Below are positions 15,401-25,100 of a stretch of 64,000 nt of DNA, piece by piece; the first letter of the stretch is position 1; each line of letters begins with the position of its first letter. Source of the stretch: Telmatactis stephensoni (taxonomy: Eukaryota > Cnidaria > Anthozoa > Actiniaria > Isophelliidae); contig JALIZF010001482.1 in the NCBI GenBank assembly GCA_029948255.1, positions 1 to 64,000 of the forward strand. Direction: 5' to 3'. The position numbers and the translations under genes were made by a program. A model generated the notes under the pieces. The model ran no database searches. It saw nothing but the letters and a program-made list of their open reading frames with translations, and was not told the DNA's origin.

Positions 15401-18400
15401 CACTTTTTGTATATAAGTTGTACAAAAAGTGGCAGAAAGAATAAATGAATGAAGTAAGAATTTCATATTTGATATAGAATTGTCTGTTTTACTAATAAAA
15501 TACACCATAAAATATGTACCTGTACTAGTTCAAAATCAATCACTCTATTAATTTGCTGTTCAATCAATGTAAATGAGCCATATTTTGCACAGTGGCCAGG
15601 AGAATCACATCGGCCATCAGCAGCAAGGACCAAGTCATTTCCCATATTTGATAATGTATTCCATTGTTGGGTTTGCTGCTCTTTCCATAGTTGTATCACT
15701 ACAGGATTGACATAGGACCCAATGTGTCGATAGAAAGAGCTTGATGAGACACAAGGTACATTCATAAATCCAAACATCCTCAACACTTTGGCAATACAGC
15801 AACCTGATGTTAAAACAACCATTTATACAAGGTATTAAATAATAAAAAAGTCACTTCAATGTTACGAAAAAAGCATAGAGTACAGCTCAAATAATATTAT
15901 TGAGGGTATGGTGGTTGAGCACTCCAGGGGGGCCCTGCTGTGGGCTGGAATTCATGTGAAATTAGTTTTACCTGAAAGTAAAAGAGAAGTAGAGAACAAT
16001 AGGTTTCCTGCAGGCATCTGACATCTAACAAATGGCTGGCTTGACCAGACTTTACAAAAGTTACAGTTCCCTTCAGTGCACTGTTGTTTAATGCTGACAA
16101 AGGTACCCAAAACCTTTATAATAGAAGCTTTAGATGGACTTGTGCAGATAGGACAGACTGTAAACAATTGTAAAAGACAGCTCTCAAAGACTATGAACTT
16201 CCTTTCCAGATAGCTTTTTGTGTCATTTTCTGCTGTAGTTCTTTGTGAAGAAGAAAGGAAAGGAACAAATTAAAGGGAAATTAATTAATTGATGATAAAT
16301 GAAACGATGAGCTTAGTTTTAACCTATCTGATTTAGATTCACACGCTTCTTCGTCACTGGACAGAGAGGGCTCATAGTCTTTGTCGTCAAAAGGGTCATC
16401 ACTATAATCACTGGCATCTTCACTGTGGCTGTCTGTTGGTACATCAGGTAGTACATCATTGCAATTCATTGGCTCCAGGTTGGCAATGTTACACTGAACC
16501 GCACAATCTACTTGTTTGGGACAAATATTCGTACCTATAACAGTAAATAAGTAAAGTTTAGAAAATTACCACTTTAATACAAGAATATGATAAGGTTTCT
16601 ACATGTACACTTGTAGTTCAGTAGTACATCATGGTACTTTAATATTTATTGTAAAAGACATAAATATGTAAGTTACCTTTACTTCGAAAATGCGGTCGTT
16701 CAAAATGTGCCTGTGTCCCAACGTCAACTTTTCTTGGTAAAATGATCTTCGGGATTTCAGCCGCTGGTCGTTCTGCTCGTTGATCACTCCGCTCGTTATC
16801 CTCAACCTCGTCAACATCATCTTCAACTCGATCAAACTCCGCTAACAACTGTAAATTACAACATACGACGGCACTTACATGGACGAACAAACAGGAAAAC
16901 AACGCCATGTTGTTAGCCAACAACATTAAAATGACTGATAATACGTACCCTGTTGCACGTTAACTTAGACAATGCTCGACTTTGTCCTTTCGGTGCACTG
17001 CTGCTTGTTTCGGTATTTGTTCTTGTCGAAGTACAAGGGCGTTTTCGCAATTGTGAGGCTCTTTTATTTTTTGCTTTCAGAAGCTGTTCTGGTGTTGGAA
17101 TAGGCTGTACAGTTGGAACGCTTCCTTTTTTCAAGACCAGTTTAGTAGAAAATCCCGCTAATTTAGAACCGTAGCTTTCGTAGTCGTCTTCGGTAAAATG
17201 TGAACTACAAATGTGTCCCGTGCCCGGTGTCCATGTTTTGCCATCTCTTTTTGTTAGCACAAAAGCTATCCACTGACGGCGTAAACTAGGCTCTTTTGGA
17301 AACTGATGAAGGCTAACATTGTCTTCATTTGTCTTATTGCAAAACATGACAACACAGCGCTTGCCAGAAGGTCGCTTCTTTGCTTCTGACATGAAAAAAT
17401 AATCATGGAATCGAAGCTTGCCGTCTTTGCCGGTCGTGTAGTTTGCACACGTGTGACGTAAAGTATCACGTGACTCTCGAGCGGCGTTTTCGAACAGCGA
17501 ACAAAAACATGGACAAAAACCATTAGCCGAAAATCCATCTTTGATTTTTCAAATTTTTTACCTCTTTTAAATGACTTCAAACTAAATGGAGTAAGTGTGG
17601 AAAACGTCAAAAATGACAACATTTTTGCCGGGAGTTGCTCTTTAAGTAGGTTATTTTAGACAATAAGTAGCCATGTCACATCTGGACTGGATGACTTGAA
17701 GCAGGTTGTTTCAAGTTGGAAAGAGAAGGTGTTTAATCAGAAAAGAAAGCTTAAAAATCTTAAAGTGACTTTTAAGGGGTTTACTTTAAGTGTTTGGTAG
17801 TTTAAAACGGTACATTCTTGTGTTGCCTTTTACCTCCCATCTTTTTCTCTATTTTTTCAGGTGATTTTCAAGGGTACCATACCACCATCTAATATAGCAG
17901 ATGACTCCACAATTATCAATGAAGGCAAGAGTATAAATAATCAATTATTATCAATTCCAATTTGAACTATAGTTTAAAGGTTTTCTTTACAAAATAAATA
18001 GATGTATATTTTTATGTTGTCTGTTTCAGATAATGAACGTCCCCAACAAAGCTTAAAACAAAAGGAAATCATAGAGAAGAAGAAAGAACAGGAAAAGACA
18101 CAAAGAAGAGAACGAGAAAAGAGCAACGGAAAAGAACATGATAAAGTAAAAGGGATACAGGAAAGGACCGAAACAAAGAAACAAAAGAAGAGAAAAAGAG
18201 ATGAGAGGGGGAAAAGAAAGAGAGAAAATTGGGACAAAAAAGAAAAACAGAAAAAAGAGGAGACAAAGAGAAAAGAATTAGAAAAGGAAGAAAGAGAAGA
18301 ACAAGAAAGAAGTGAAAGAGAGGAAGAAAAGAATAACAGAAGAGAGAAATCCCAGAAGAGAGTAAGGGAAGAAAATAAAAAAAGAGAACAAGAGGAAAAA

Positions 18401-19705
18401 GAGAAAAGAGAAAGGGAAGAACAAGAGATTAGAGAAAGAGAGGAAAAAGACAGAGAGAGTAAAGAGCAAGACAGGAAAGAAAGAGAGGAACAAGAGAGAA
18501 AAGAAAGAGAGGAACGATTGAAGAGACAGCGAGAGGAACAAGGTAAAAGAGAAAGAGTTGAACAGGAAAAGAGGGCAATGAAAGAACAAGAGAGGAAAGA
18601 AACAGAACAAGGAGTAGAAGAGAGAAAGAGAAGAGAGAAGTAGAAGGAAGAGAGAGAGAGTAGGCTTGAGGAACGAAGAGAGCGAAGAGGAAGAAGAAGG
18701 AGAAGAGAACTAAGAAGAGAGAGAGAAGGAGGAGGAGAAGATGGAGAAGGAGAGGAGAGAGAGGAGAGAGAGAGAAGAGGAAGAGGAGAGAGAAGGAAGA
18801 GAGAAGAGAAGAGAGAGAAGAGAAGAGAGAGAGAAGAGAGAAGAGAAGGAGAGAGAAGAAGAGAGGAGAAAGAAGAAGAGAAGAGAAGAAGGAAGAGAGG
18901 AGAAGGGAGAGAAGAAGAGAGAGAGAGAAAGAGAAGAAAGAGAGGAAGAAAAGAAAAAGAAGAAGAAGAGAGAGAGAAGAGAAGCAGAGAAGAAAGAGAA
19001 GAGAAAGAGAGAGAGAAGAGATAAGAAAGAGAGGAAAAAGAAGAAGAAGATAAGAACAAGAGAGAAGCGATTAAGAAGCAGAGAGCAGAGAGAGAGATAG
19101 AGAAGAAGAGAGAAGGAGACAGAAGAGAGAAGAATTGAGAGACTAAAGAGAAGAAGAAGAACTAGACAGAAGAAGAAGAGAGAAGAGAGAAAGCAATAGA
19201 GAAGAAAGAAAGTGAGGAACAAGAGAGGATACAAAGAGAAGAACAAGGGAGGATAGAAAGAGTGGAAAAGGAGAAAAGAGAGCAAAATGAAAGAGAGGAA
19301 CGAGAGAAAAGAAATAGAGCTGAAAAAAAGAAAAGAGAGGTAGAAGAACAAGAGAGAAGAGAAAGAGAGGAAGGATTGAATAGACAAAGAAAAGAACAAG
19401 GGAAAAGAGAAAGAGCTGAACAGGAGAAGAGAGAAAGAGAAGAACAAGAGAGGAGAGAAAGAGAGGAACGAGAAGAGAGAGAAAGAGAGGAACAACAGAA
19501 GAGAATAGGAGAAGAACAAGAGATAGAAAGAGCGGAACAAGAGAAGAGAGAAACAGAGGAACAAGAGAATTCAATCAAACCACTAAGTTATGAGGAACAA
19601 CCCAGCAAACAACAGAAGAGAAAGAAAAGACAGAGAAGACGAGTTAAAGAAAAGGAAGCAAAAAAATTGAAGCCTAATCATGATCCTTTCTACTATTCTT
19701 ATTAA
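492..19705 (+). CDS. UBX-like domain protein with long E/K/R-rich tail (15 exons)
   Basis: The exons chain in consistent phase: 492-856, 1021-1460, 2997-3035, 3164-3211, 4875-4901, 5546-5650, 6035-6113, 6330-6408, 6973-7041, 7442-7513, 8391-8510, 8622-8753, 8839-8877, 17861-17924 and 18030 onward. The first frame runs to a stop at 18643, giving 763 aa. The N-terminus is acidic, then Ser/Thr-rich (about 175-235). A short helical segment (YQEERALKTQQEQELQAL) precedes a UBX-like ubiquitin fold at about 442-535, with the typical pattern TLKVSTPDG..TRRF...YDWLG....PLYFIL. Helix plus UBX is known from FAF/UBX proteins and from the coral/fish G2E3-like families; a role as p97 or ubiquitin adaptor is inference. 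The tail is almost pure E/K/R/Q. A probable true C-terminus (KPNHDPFYYSY) lies in another frame at 19262-19705, so the frame is broken inside the repeat. Exon 5 is uncertain: it could extend to 4977, or a further exon could start near 5287. The last intron uses either a GC donor at 17925 or a weak GT donor at 17931. Confidence 0.72.
1461..2996 (+). other. Intron of the UBX-like gene, nothing recognised
   Basis: About 1.5 kb between the exon ending CAAG (1460) and the 39-nt exon at 2997. It is AT-rich, with no element ends, no ORF with motifs and no RNA gene that I can see. Confidence 0.5.
3348..3813. repeat. Foldback element (long inverted repeat)
   Basis: AAAGTGCCTATAACGCC at the left pairs with the reverse complement of the right end (GGCTTTATAGGCACTTT). 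The arms run about 150 nt each, including the block around TCAACTCCTCTCTGAGAATT on one side and its complement near 3703-3725. No ORF. It is a non-autonomous element in an intron of the UBX-like gene. Confidence 0.8.
4501..4682. repeat. Small inverted-repeat element (MITE-like)
   Basis: GTGTAGCAGCTGTCGTAAGATCT near 4519 matches the reverse complement of the stretch near 4643-4670 with a few changes. The arms are about 40 nt. It sits in the intron before the 27-nt exon at 4875. Confidence 0.65.
7846..8270. mobile_element. G-rich-ended MITE with 9-bp target duplication
   Basis: The left end is CCGGGGG... with a run of about 20 G, then CACTTG. The right end is CACGTCCCC...AAGTGCCCCCCC...CCCCCGGG, its approximate reverse complement. 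CCCCCTAGC is present on both sides (7837-7845 and 8271-8279), a 9-bp duplication. No coding capacity. The interior carries repeated 'cttaaatagggt/cttaaacagggtc' motifs. It lies in an intron of the UBX-like gene. The superfamily is uncertain (hAT or MULE by duplication size). Confidence 0.75.
9065..11054. repeat. 107/104-bp minisatellite, about 19 copies
   Basis: The tandem unit begins GTAGCCAATTGTCACATCTGG and ends ...GTAGGTTATTTTAGACGATAA. It comes in 107-bp (CCAATTGTC) and 104-bp (CCATGTC) forms, with further marker differences (AAGCGG/AAGCAG, AGTTGG/AGTCGG, GATTAAG/GATTTAG) that allow unit types to be ordered. Each unit contains the short inverted repeat CTTGAA...TTTCAAG. It lies in the long intron between exons 8839-8877 and 17861-17924 of the UBX-like gene and is cut by the transposon at 11055. 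Confidence 0.95.
11218..11250 (+). promoter_or_regulatory. Left subterminal E-box/CRE-like block of the transposon
   Basis: TCACGTGAT, then TACGTCACACATGTG: a CACGTG E-box, a CRE-like TACGTCA and a second E-box-like CATGTG. It ends seven nucleotides before the ATG of the ballast gene. The same block, inverted, lies at 17442-17473 before the transposase. Activity as a promoter is inferred from position and conservation. Confidence 0.55.
11257..12283 (+). pseudogene. P2X7 C-terminal 'ballast' domain protein carried by the transposon (frameshifted)
   Basis: Exon 1 is 11257-11477 (starts MADSSSSSDSD, very acidic) and exon 2 is 11864-12283. Only a GC donor (CTG|GCAAGT at 11478) joins them in frame, giving ...NSDW-CLCDHC. 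Exon 2 carries many Cys (CLCDHC, EECCCCQEID), then CITDHPGFKAICLNVWVLQAAWY, QFRQQYG, RHIAYRQLVRWCWG and CAVCCIRAHFPPP. This is the cysteine/zinc 'ballast' fold of the vertebrate P2X7 tail and of many free-standing cnidarian 'P2X7-like' proteins. No channel or transmembrane part is present. An extra AT at 12057-12058 shifts the frame in the middle of the domain; without it the product would be about 212 aa. It could be a recent slip in TATAT or an assembly error. AATAAA near 12429 may serve as poly(A) signal. Confidence 0.82.
12284..13183. other. Convergent intergenic spacer inside the transposon
   Basis: About 900 nt between the stop of the ballast gene (+) and the stop of the transposase gene (-). 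It is AT-rich, with AATAAA-like sites on both strands and no ORF with motifs. It probably holds both 3' UTRs. Confidence 0.55.
14007..14083. repeat. Hairpin insert in a transposase intron
   Basis: TCCTGGTAGCCAGGATAACTC pairs with GAGTTATCCTGGCTACCAGGA 30 nt downstream. The arms themselves contain CCTGG...CCAGG. It may be a tiny nested foldback element. Confidence 0.7.
15379..15457. repeat. Hairpin in a transposase intron
   Basis: TTACTTCATTCATTTATTCT followed by TCCACTTTTTGTA is mirrored by TACAAAAAGTGGCAGAAAG and AATAAATGAATGAAGTAA, leaving a loop of about 8 nt. Near-perfect arms of about 34 nt. Confidence 0.75.
17442..17473 (-). promoter_or_regulatory. Right subterminal E-box/CRE-like block of the transposon
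   Basis: Read on the minus strand this is TCACGTGATACTTTACGTCA then CACGTGTGCAAA. It matches the left block (11218-11250) over about 32 nt with few differences. It lies 49 nt before the transposase ATG at 17392. The shared E-box and CRE-like cores suggest coordinated transcription of the two convergent genes (inference). Confidence 0.55.
17642..17735. repeat. Remnant of the minisatellite beyond the transposon
   Basis: The interrupted unit resumes with TTAAGTAGGTTATTTTAGACAATAAGTAGCC... and ends after GAAGGTGTTTAATC. This confirms that the transposon inserted into an existing array. Confidence 0.9.
18644..19261. repeat. Degenerate GA-rich tract breaking the tail frame of the UBX-like gene
   Basis: Both sides (18060-18640 and 19262-19610) encode clean E/K/R repeats such as REREEQERKERE. 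This middle part is a noisy run of GAGA/GAAG in which all frames are interrupted (stop TAG at 18641-18643 in the upstream frame). It may reflect sequencing or assembly error in a purine tract, true repeat expansion, or loss of the distal tail. Confidence 0.6.
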
Positions 19706-19841
19706 AAAACTTGTCATGTATTAGGTCAGCAGCGTTTCAAATTTAGAGGTCTGCTGAATAATTATAGTAAACAATTTGCTTTTAGTGTTATGAAAACGAT
19801 ATTACTAGTTATGTATTGCTTACATGATGCTTGTATACTAC

Positions 19842-19847
19842 AATAAA
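19842..19847 (+). terminator. Possible poly(A) signal of the UBX-like gene
   Basis: AATAAA (ACAATAAAAGAG) lies about 140 nt after the distal stop at 19705, in an AT-rich stretch. Inferred from position only. Confidence 0.4.
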
Positions 19848-20077
19848 AGAGAAATGTATGCCCATGCTAAGACATCCATCTGTCTATTTTAGATGAACAG
19901 TGATGAATTATGTAAAGAAACTGTAAATATTTGACGTCCTACAACGTGCATGTATGTTAATTGGTTTTCAAAATAAATTATAGACTTGGTGCTTGTGTAT
20001 TACAACTCTAATGATTTACATCTTTGAGATGCCAGGAAATGAAATTAATGAAATGTATGCATGTGTGAGGGGGTAAA

Positions 20078-20222
20078 TAGAGTGATTGCACTTAATCCGT
20101 GAAATTGCGCTAGCTAAATAATGTTAAATAGCACTGTTATATATTGGCAAACGAAGGATTTTTTTCCTATTTAGTACTATTTAGATTTTGTACTTTTTCA
20201 CGGGTTAAGTGCGTTTACTCTA
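20078..20222. mobile_element. MITE, family 'TAGAGTG...CACTCTA', copy 1
   Basis: The left end TAGAGTGATTGCACTTAATC, then CGTGAAA, is the inverse of the right end (TTTTTCACGGGTTAAGTGCG then TTTACTCTA). It is related to the element at 42514-42657. No coding capacity. Confidence 0.7.
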
Positions 20223-20549
20223 ATTTAATTTGGAAATTTATAAAAGGAAAACTGATCAAAAAGGGAAATAATACAGTTACTTAATATGCAATGTAACAAA
20301 GGAAAGATTAAAATGAAAAAAGGGAGGGAAAAAAGAGAGGGAAAAAAATAGTGTTGTGAACAAAGTAGAAAAAAAAGGGAGAAACAAACTGATTTGGGAA
20401 AGGACTGGAGATAAAATAGTTATTTTTAATATGAAAATAATAACAAAAAAAAACGAATATAATGTATGTATAGATAAAATTGCGCACAAAATATGCAGAG
20501 CACACAGAAAATACTCTTGTTGAAAAGAGCCAATTTCTGACAATAAAAC

Positions 20550-20905
20550 TGCGATATCGATAATCAAAATCCCGCTATCGAGAAATAGAGATATCGAAAA
20601 ATTGAATTTCCGATTTTGGAAAATGAAAAATCGGTGTGCTTGATGTGGATTCGATGTGACAGAGAAAAGCCATAAAAAGCCATATCATATCATATCGATA
20701 ATTTATAACTCCGATATCGATAATAAAAATCACGCTATTGAGAAATAGAGATATCGAAATTTGAATTTCCGATATCGAGAAAGCAAAACCAATATCGATA
20801 ATAAAACTGGTGATGTGGGGTAATTGAGCGAAAAGTAATAACTGAATTCCCGATATCGATAATTAAATACCGATATAGGTAATAGAATTTCCGATATCGA
20901 TAATA
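20550..20905. repeat. Cluster of GATATCGATAAT motifs
   Basis: About ten copies of (C)GATATCGA(TAAT) or close variants in 355 bp (near 20552, 20589, 20693, 20712, 20750, 20771, 20791, 20851, 20873, 20891), often preceded by TTCC. The core TATCGATA is palindromic. It lies about 500 bp before the SRCR exon at 21420. It could be a degenerate short tandem repeat or a clustered protein-binding region. Confidence 0.6.
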
Positions 20906-20934
20906 GCCCGGTCGAATTTTGAACGGTTTCGTAC

Positions 20935-22115
20935 GCCATAAGTTTGAGCCTTTTTGGTATATTGGAGATGCATGATTTTTGAAATTGCAGGCTTTTTTTC
21001 TTGTTTGTTTGTTCTTTTGTTTGTTTTGTATCTTTGTGTTTTTTCTTTTTCTTTTTCTTTTTTTTTTTTTTTTTTTCAAATGCTATATGACTGTCTGGTA
21101 AGCCATGCAATCATCTATTCATTCCTTCTTAAAAAAATCAGGTTTTCAAAAAAATTCTGTCCTAGCTTGGACCATTGCAATCAAAAACGCTCAAAAATAA
21201 AACATGCTAATTTGAAGGTGCTCTTTCTAATGTTACTGTCCATTTTGTGGTCAGAGCTGATATTTCCGTATCCTGTATCACATGACCAGGTGCTGCAAAG
21301 AGCCTATTGCAATTGAGCTTAATAATCCACGAGTGTCCTTATTACGATAGACAGATAAATCGCATTTTTTCTGTTCTGTCTCACAAAATAGAGTTACAAT
21401 GTTCCTCTTTCAATGACAGCTCGAATTCGTCTTCAAAATGGATCGAGTCAGTCCTCAGGCCGTTTAGAAGTCTTCCACAACAATCAATGGGGTACCGTCT
21501 GTGATGACAATTGGGACATGCAAGATTCTCGGGTGGCGTGTCGTCAGCTTAGTTTCGAGACTGCTGTCACATACTCCGGCCGTGATTCGGGTGCAACAGG
21601 TTCAATAATGCTTGATGACTTGCAATGCACTGGCAATGAGAATATGATTTATCAGTGCACACATAATGGATGGGGGACGCATAACTGTAGTCACGGCGAA
21701 GATGTTTATTTGGAATGCAAAGGTAAATTAATATAATGTGTACTGCATGCGCAGTAGAAGGGAAAGCAGTATCGAATAATTTTTTTTGTACCTCTTCTAA
21801 AACAGCACGTATTGCATTCTAAATCACATTAAATTAAAGTATCCCTCTGAATATTTGCGCTGGTAATTGTCTTTGGAAGAGAAACGTCACGTCATTTTCT
21901 AAATCACAGAAAATTGTTGGAAAGTATTCAAATCCTTACTAAACTGAATCCTTTATTTACATAGATGAAAAAATAGAGGGTTTATTTTTCTTATTTTCGC
22001 ATTCACTCGGGATACCTGTTTGCTCCTATGCTTTAATAAAGGCTGATGCAGTCAAGATTTCGACCCCAACGCTCTCCTTTTTCACTCCCCTGACACGCCG
22101 TTTTATTGTCGGGAC
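20935..22115 (+). repeat. Segmental duplication (copy 1) covering an SRCR exon and introns
   Basis: Intron sequence before the SRCR exon (for example AATTCTGTCCTAGCTTGGAC) and after it (GAAACGTCACGTCATTTTCT, GCTGATGCAGTCAAGATT) matches 55805-56745 closely. The exons differ at a few residues. The copy at 55.8 kb is in the next gene. Confidence 0.85.
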
Positions 22116-25100
22116 GTATCGTTACAAAGCATCCAAATGTTCAAGTAAAACTTTTCTCATATAAATTCGTTCACATTTACATCAACAAGGGGAAGAGGGG
22201 GAGAGAGGGAGGGAGAGAGTAATTGATTCACTGATTGGACCTGACTGAATCATTTTCCTCTTCAGTTGTTAAAACAAATGTTACATGTAGAGAGAATTAC
22301 ATGGAAATCAATCTGGCAAAAATTCACTTTCAAAAAGTCGATGGGCGTAATCTTCACCTTAAAGATACTAATTGTAGAGCAACAGAATCTCAACATGTGA
22401 TCACATTACGAGCACCTCTCAATGGCTGTGGGACAACTTACACGGAAGATAACAATACCATTGCTTTCCTCAATGAGGTAGTTTATTGTATGAATTTCTG
22501 GTTTGTGCGTTTCCACGTTATATATATTAATAGCTTATAAGAGAAATTGCAGGATGTACTAAAAATTTACAATTTGGTTTATGAATTTCACATATATGTT
22601 TTGCTTTCTTTTACGAAAGACCCCTGCCCCTGGGTTATGTCTTACTGTTGTACCATGATTGTTTCATTGAATTAGGTGGGTGACGATCAACAGTATAAAA
22701 ATGGACAAATTTCTTCAATCACTCGTGATCATCTGATCGTGCTTCCATTTTACTGCAAGTATTCCAGACGTAAACTGGTCAGTACGAGTTTCGCACCTTC
22801 AAAGAGACTACTTTACGCTTCTGAAGGTATCTATCCAATTTAGCCATTCTGAGTTTGATCACTGACAGAATTAGATGCCACAAGTCCCGTTACCAATTAA
22901 TACTACTACCATTTCAAACGGCAAAATATACATTTTTTATATTGAAAAGTTATTTTCATAAGAATGAGTTTTTGTTGCTATAATAATTTTAATTAATGCT
23001 GTGTTTGGCTAATTTGAAAGCAGTATCTTGATTTGCTCATGCAACTGCCCGATTATAGTTGTCCAAGTACGGCCAACTGTCGGGTTATACTATCTTATTA
23101 CAACTTCCAGATTGATAAGTGGAATTAAATAGAGCAGTCTTCCACCAATCAGATTTGGGCAAATTGTACTTGTGTATCGAGTTACGTTGGTGGCGTGGTT
23201 GTTCGCCGCTCGTCTTCCAGCTCTGCCTCAGTCCCGGATACAATTCTTGGCTCAATTAAGCCATACGCGAACTGAGTTCATTTCTGATGTATTGTCGCGC
23301 GATTTTTGTCCCTTGTCATGAGGGCTTTTCCTCGTATTCTTCGATTTCGTCCTTCAGCAAAAAAAGAAAAACCAACTTGTGAGTTGAGTGGTGCACGCAT
23401 AGAATATCGAATGTAGAGGTAATGAGTTTGGAGCTATTGTCACTTAAAAACCCCCTTTGGGGAGTGCCAATTAAAATATCTATATTAATTTATTCTATTA
23501 ACTTGTCTCTCCAATGTTTTCATAGGCAGCTTCGGCAACTTCACCTTCACCATGGATCTGTACCAAACATCTCTATACCAAACACCATACTCTCCACTTG
23601 ATTACCCAGTAGCTGTGGATCTGAATGAGAATCTTTACGTTCAATTTGGAGTAAAGAACACCATCTCTGATTTGGTGGTATTTGCTGATTCATGTTATGC
23701 CACAACTTCAGCCGACCCAAACTCATCGCCACGATACGCGTTTCTGGAGCGAGGGTAAGAACATTAATCAGAGGGTCTAAATGGGGGCCACCATTGATAT
23801 CAGTTAACAAGTAAATGTTCCGTCATTTATCGGTTATCAGTTAAATATTTGGACCTTTCATAGTTACCAGTTAAGCACTAGCTAATAATTAAAAGGAACT
23901 AATTTCTTAAGATTATATAAGTACATACTTTCTAAATAAATATTAATTAGAACAAACTATTCAATTTAGAACATGCATAGTGCTCAACTTTCCTTGAGAA
24001 AAAAATAGCCCGGGATAGTCATTACTTACTCATTGATGTAGTCATTACTACATTGCACAGCTACGCCTCTGCCTCCACCCCCGAGGGTACTCCCTTGCAA
24101 AAGTGGTAGGGGTGCTCGACGGACCTTTTATAGGGTCGAAAATATGACCCGCTCGTACCTTTTAGGGTTTCCGGTTCATAGCTTACCTTTTAGGGTCAGG
24201 ATAACGGAACTCGCATAAAGATTGGAACGATCTCACATACGAATATTCTCTATTAACAATGTGGTCGTACCTTTTAGGGTATAAAATTGGCATCTCCGCA
24301 CCTTTTAAGATCATTTTCAAAACCCTCCTTCGAGCACCCCTACCACTTTTGTAACAGGTTGTTTTCGATAGAAAATATTGATTAACCAAAAAATATTTTT
24401 TTAATTAGAAGATAAATTCTTTTAGTTGTAACATTTCCCCTCCTCTTTTAGATGTGTGCTTGATTCCACCATGGTTTACAGTTACTCCTCAAGCAGGTCA
24501 TTTCAGCGCTTCTCCATCAAATCGTTCCGTTTTGTCTACTCCAATGACCAGATGGTCTATCTTCACTGTGAGCTGATGGTATGCCACCGTAACTCGGCCA
24601 ACTCCAGGTGTTCAAGTGGCTGCATAAGCTCAAGACGACGTCGTGCGACTTCTGAGTACAAAGACACGAGCAAGACATATGATATGTCTGTTGGTCCTTT
24701 CGTGAAGAAAAACCAAGACGCCGAAAAAAGCAAACAGGTTGATAAAGGTAATGAACAGAAAATATAAACATTTTTGTATAAATAATTAGCCGTTCAGTTG
24801 GTTGAGTTCCAATCTTTAGTGCGGAAGTTCGGGGTTCGATCCCCCGGCCGGACCAACACTCAAGGTCTTTAAATAATTTAAGGAAAAAGTGCTGCCTTTG
24901 TATAGTTACATCTGACAAATGGTAACACCTTAACGTCTTCTTGGATAAGGATGTTAAACCGTGGGACTTCACGATTTTGCATTAGAGGCACGTTAAAGAA
25001 CCCACACCAATATATTCGGGGAGAGAAGGTTATGAGATTGCCGGTGTGTGTGTGTTTGGTCTGACCTACTACACTACAGGGCCCACAGTAATAAGGAGAA

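Larger units (their letters stand above)
13184..17392 (-). pseudogene. THAP-domain DDE transposase, Kolobok type (10 exons, one in-frame stop)
   Basis: The minus-strand exons are 17392-16949, 16848-16677, 16534-16324, 16240-15972, 15803-15520, 15042-14856, 14788-14528, 14409-14238, 13790-13642 and 13374-13184. They join in perfect phase to 780 codons. THAP zinc finger at residues 1-90: CVVMFC, then ICSSHF (C2CH), then SVPTV as AVPTF box. An acidic linker (SDYSDDPFDDKDYEPS) follows. A zinc-like block (CPICTSPSK, CNFC) is at about 310-350. The DDE-like core has AADGRCDSPGH (D about 428/432), IITDRHK (D about 495), YYDIWHVSK (about 516) and LHYNENADR (E about 677). The seventh exon is reached through a GC donor (AAAG|GCAAGT at 14855). 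Codon 709 is TAA (13664-13666), which would remove the last 71 residues (...TPPPLAAS.Q.PDKQEAV). Catalytic assignments are inferred from motif order. Confidence 0.85.
11055..17641. mobile_element. Kolobok-type DNA transposon, 6,587 bp, TTAA target duplication
   Basis: The element interrupts a minisatellite unit at GTGATTAA/GTAGG. TTAA is present at 11051-11054 and again at 17642-17645. The ends are perfect 15-bp inverted repeats (AGAGCAACTCCCGGC ... GCCGGGAGTTGCTCT), followed by weaker similarity. It carries two convergent spliced genes: a P2X7-ballast-like gene (+) and a THAP-domain transposase (-). TTAA duplications with a THAP-domain DDE transposase are the known hallmarks of the Kolobok superfamily; piggyBac also targets TTAA but its transposase has no THAP domain. 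Two small hairpins (14007-14083 and 15379-15457) lie in transposase introns. Both genes carry one damaging change, so this copy is probably not autonomous. Confidence 0.88.

Noticed and set aside
11055..17641. piggyBac assignment based on TTAA
   Set aside because: The transposase has a THAP zinc finger and DGRCDSPGH...TDRH...YYDIWH motifs, unlike piggyBac.
17974..19564. Long Ser/Leu/Phe-rich open frames on the minus strand
   Set aside because: They are shadows of the GA-rich coding tail on the plus strand; low complexity only.
24786..24860. tRNA gene with GGTTCGATCCC
   Set aside because: Head of a SINE; stems are not complete.
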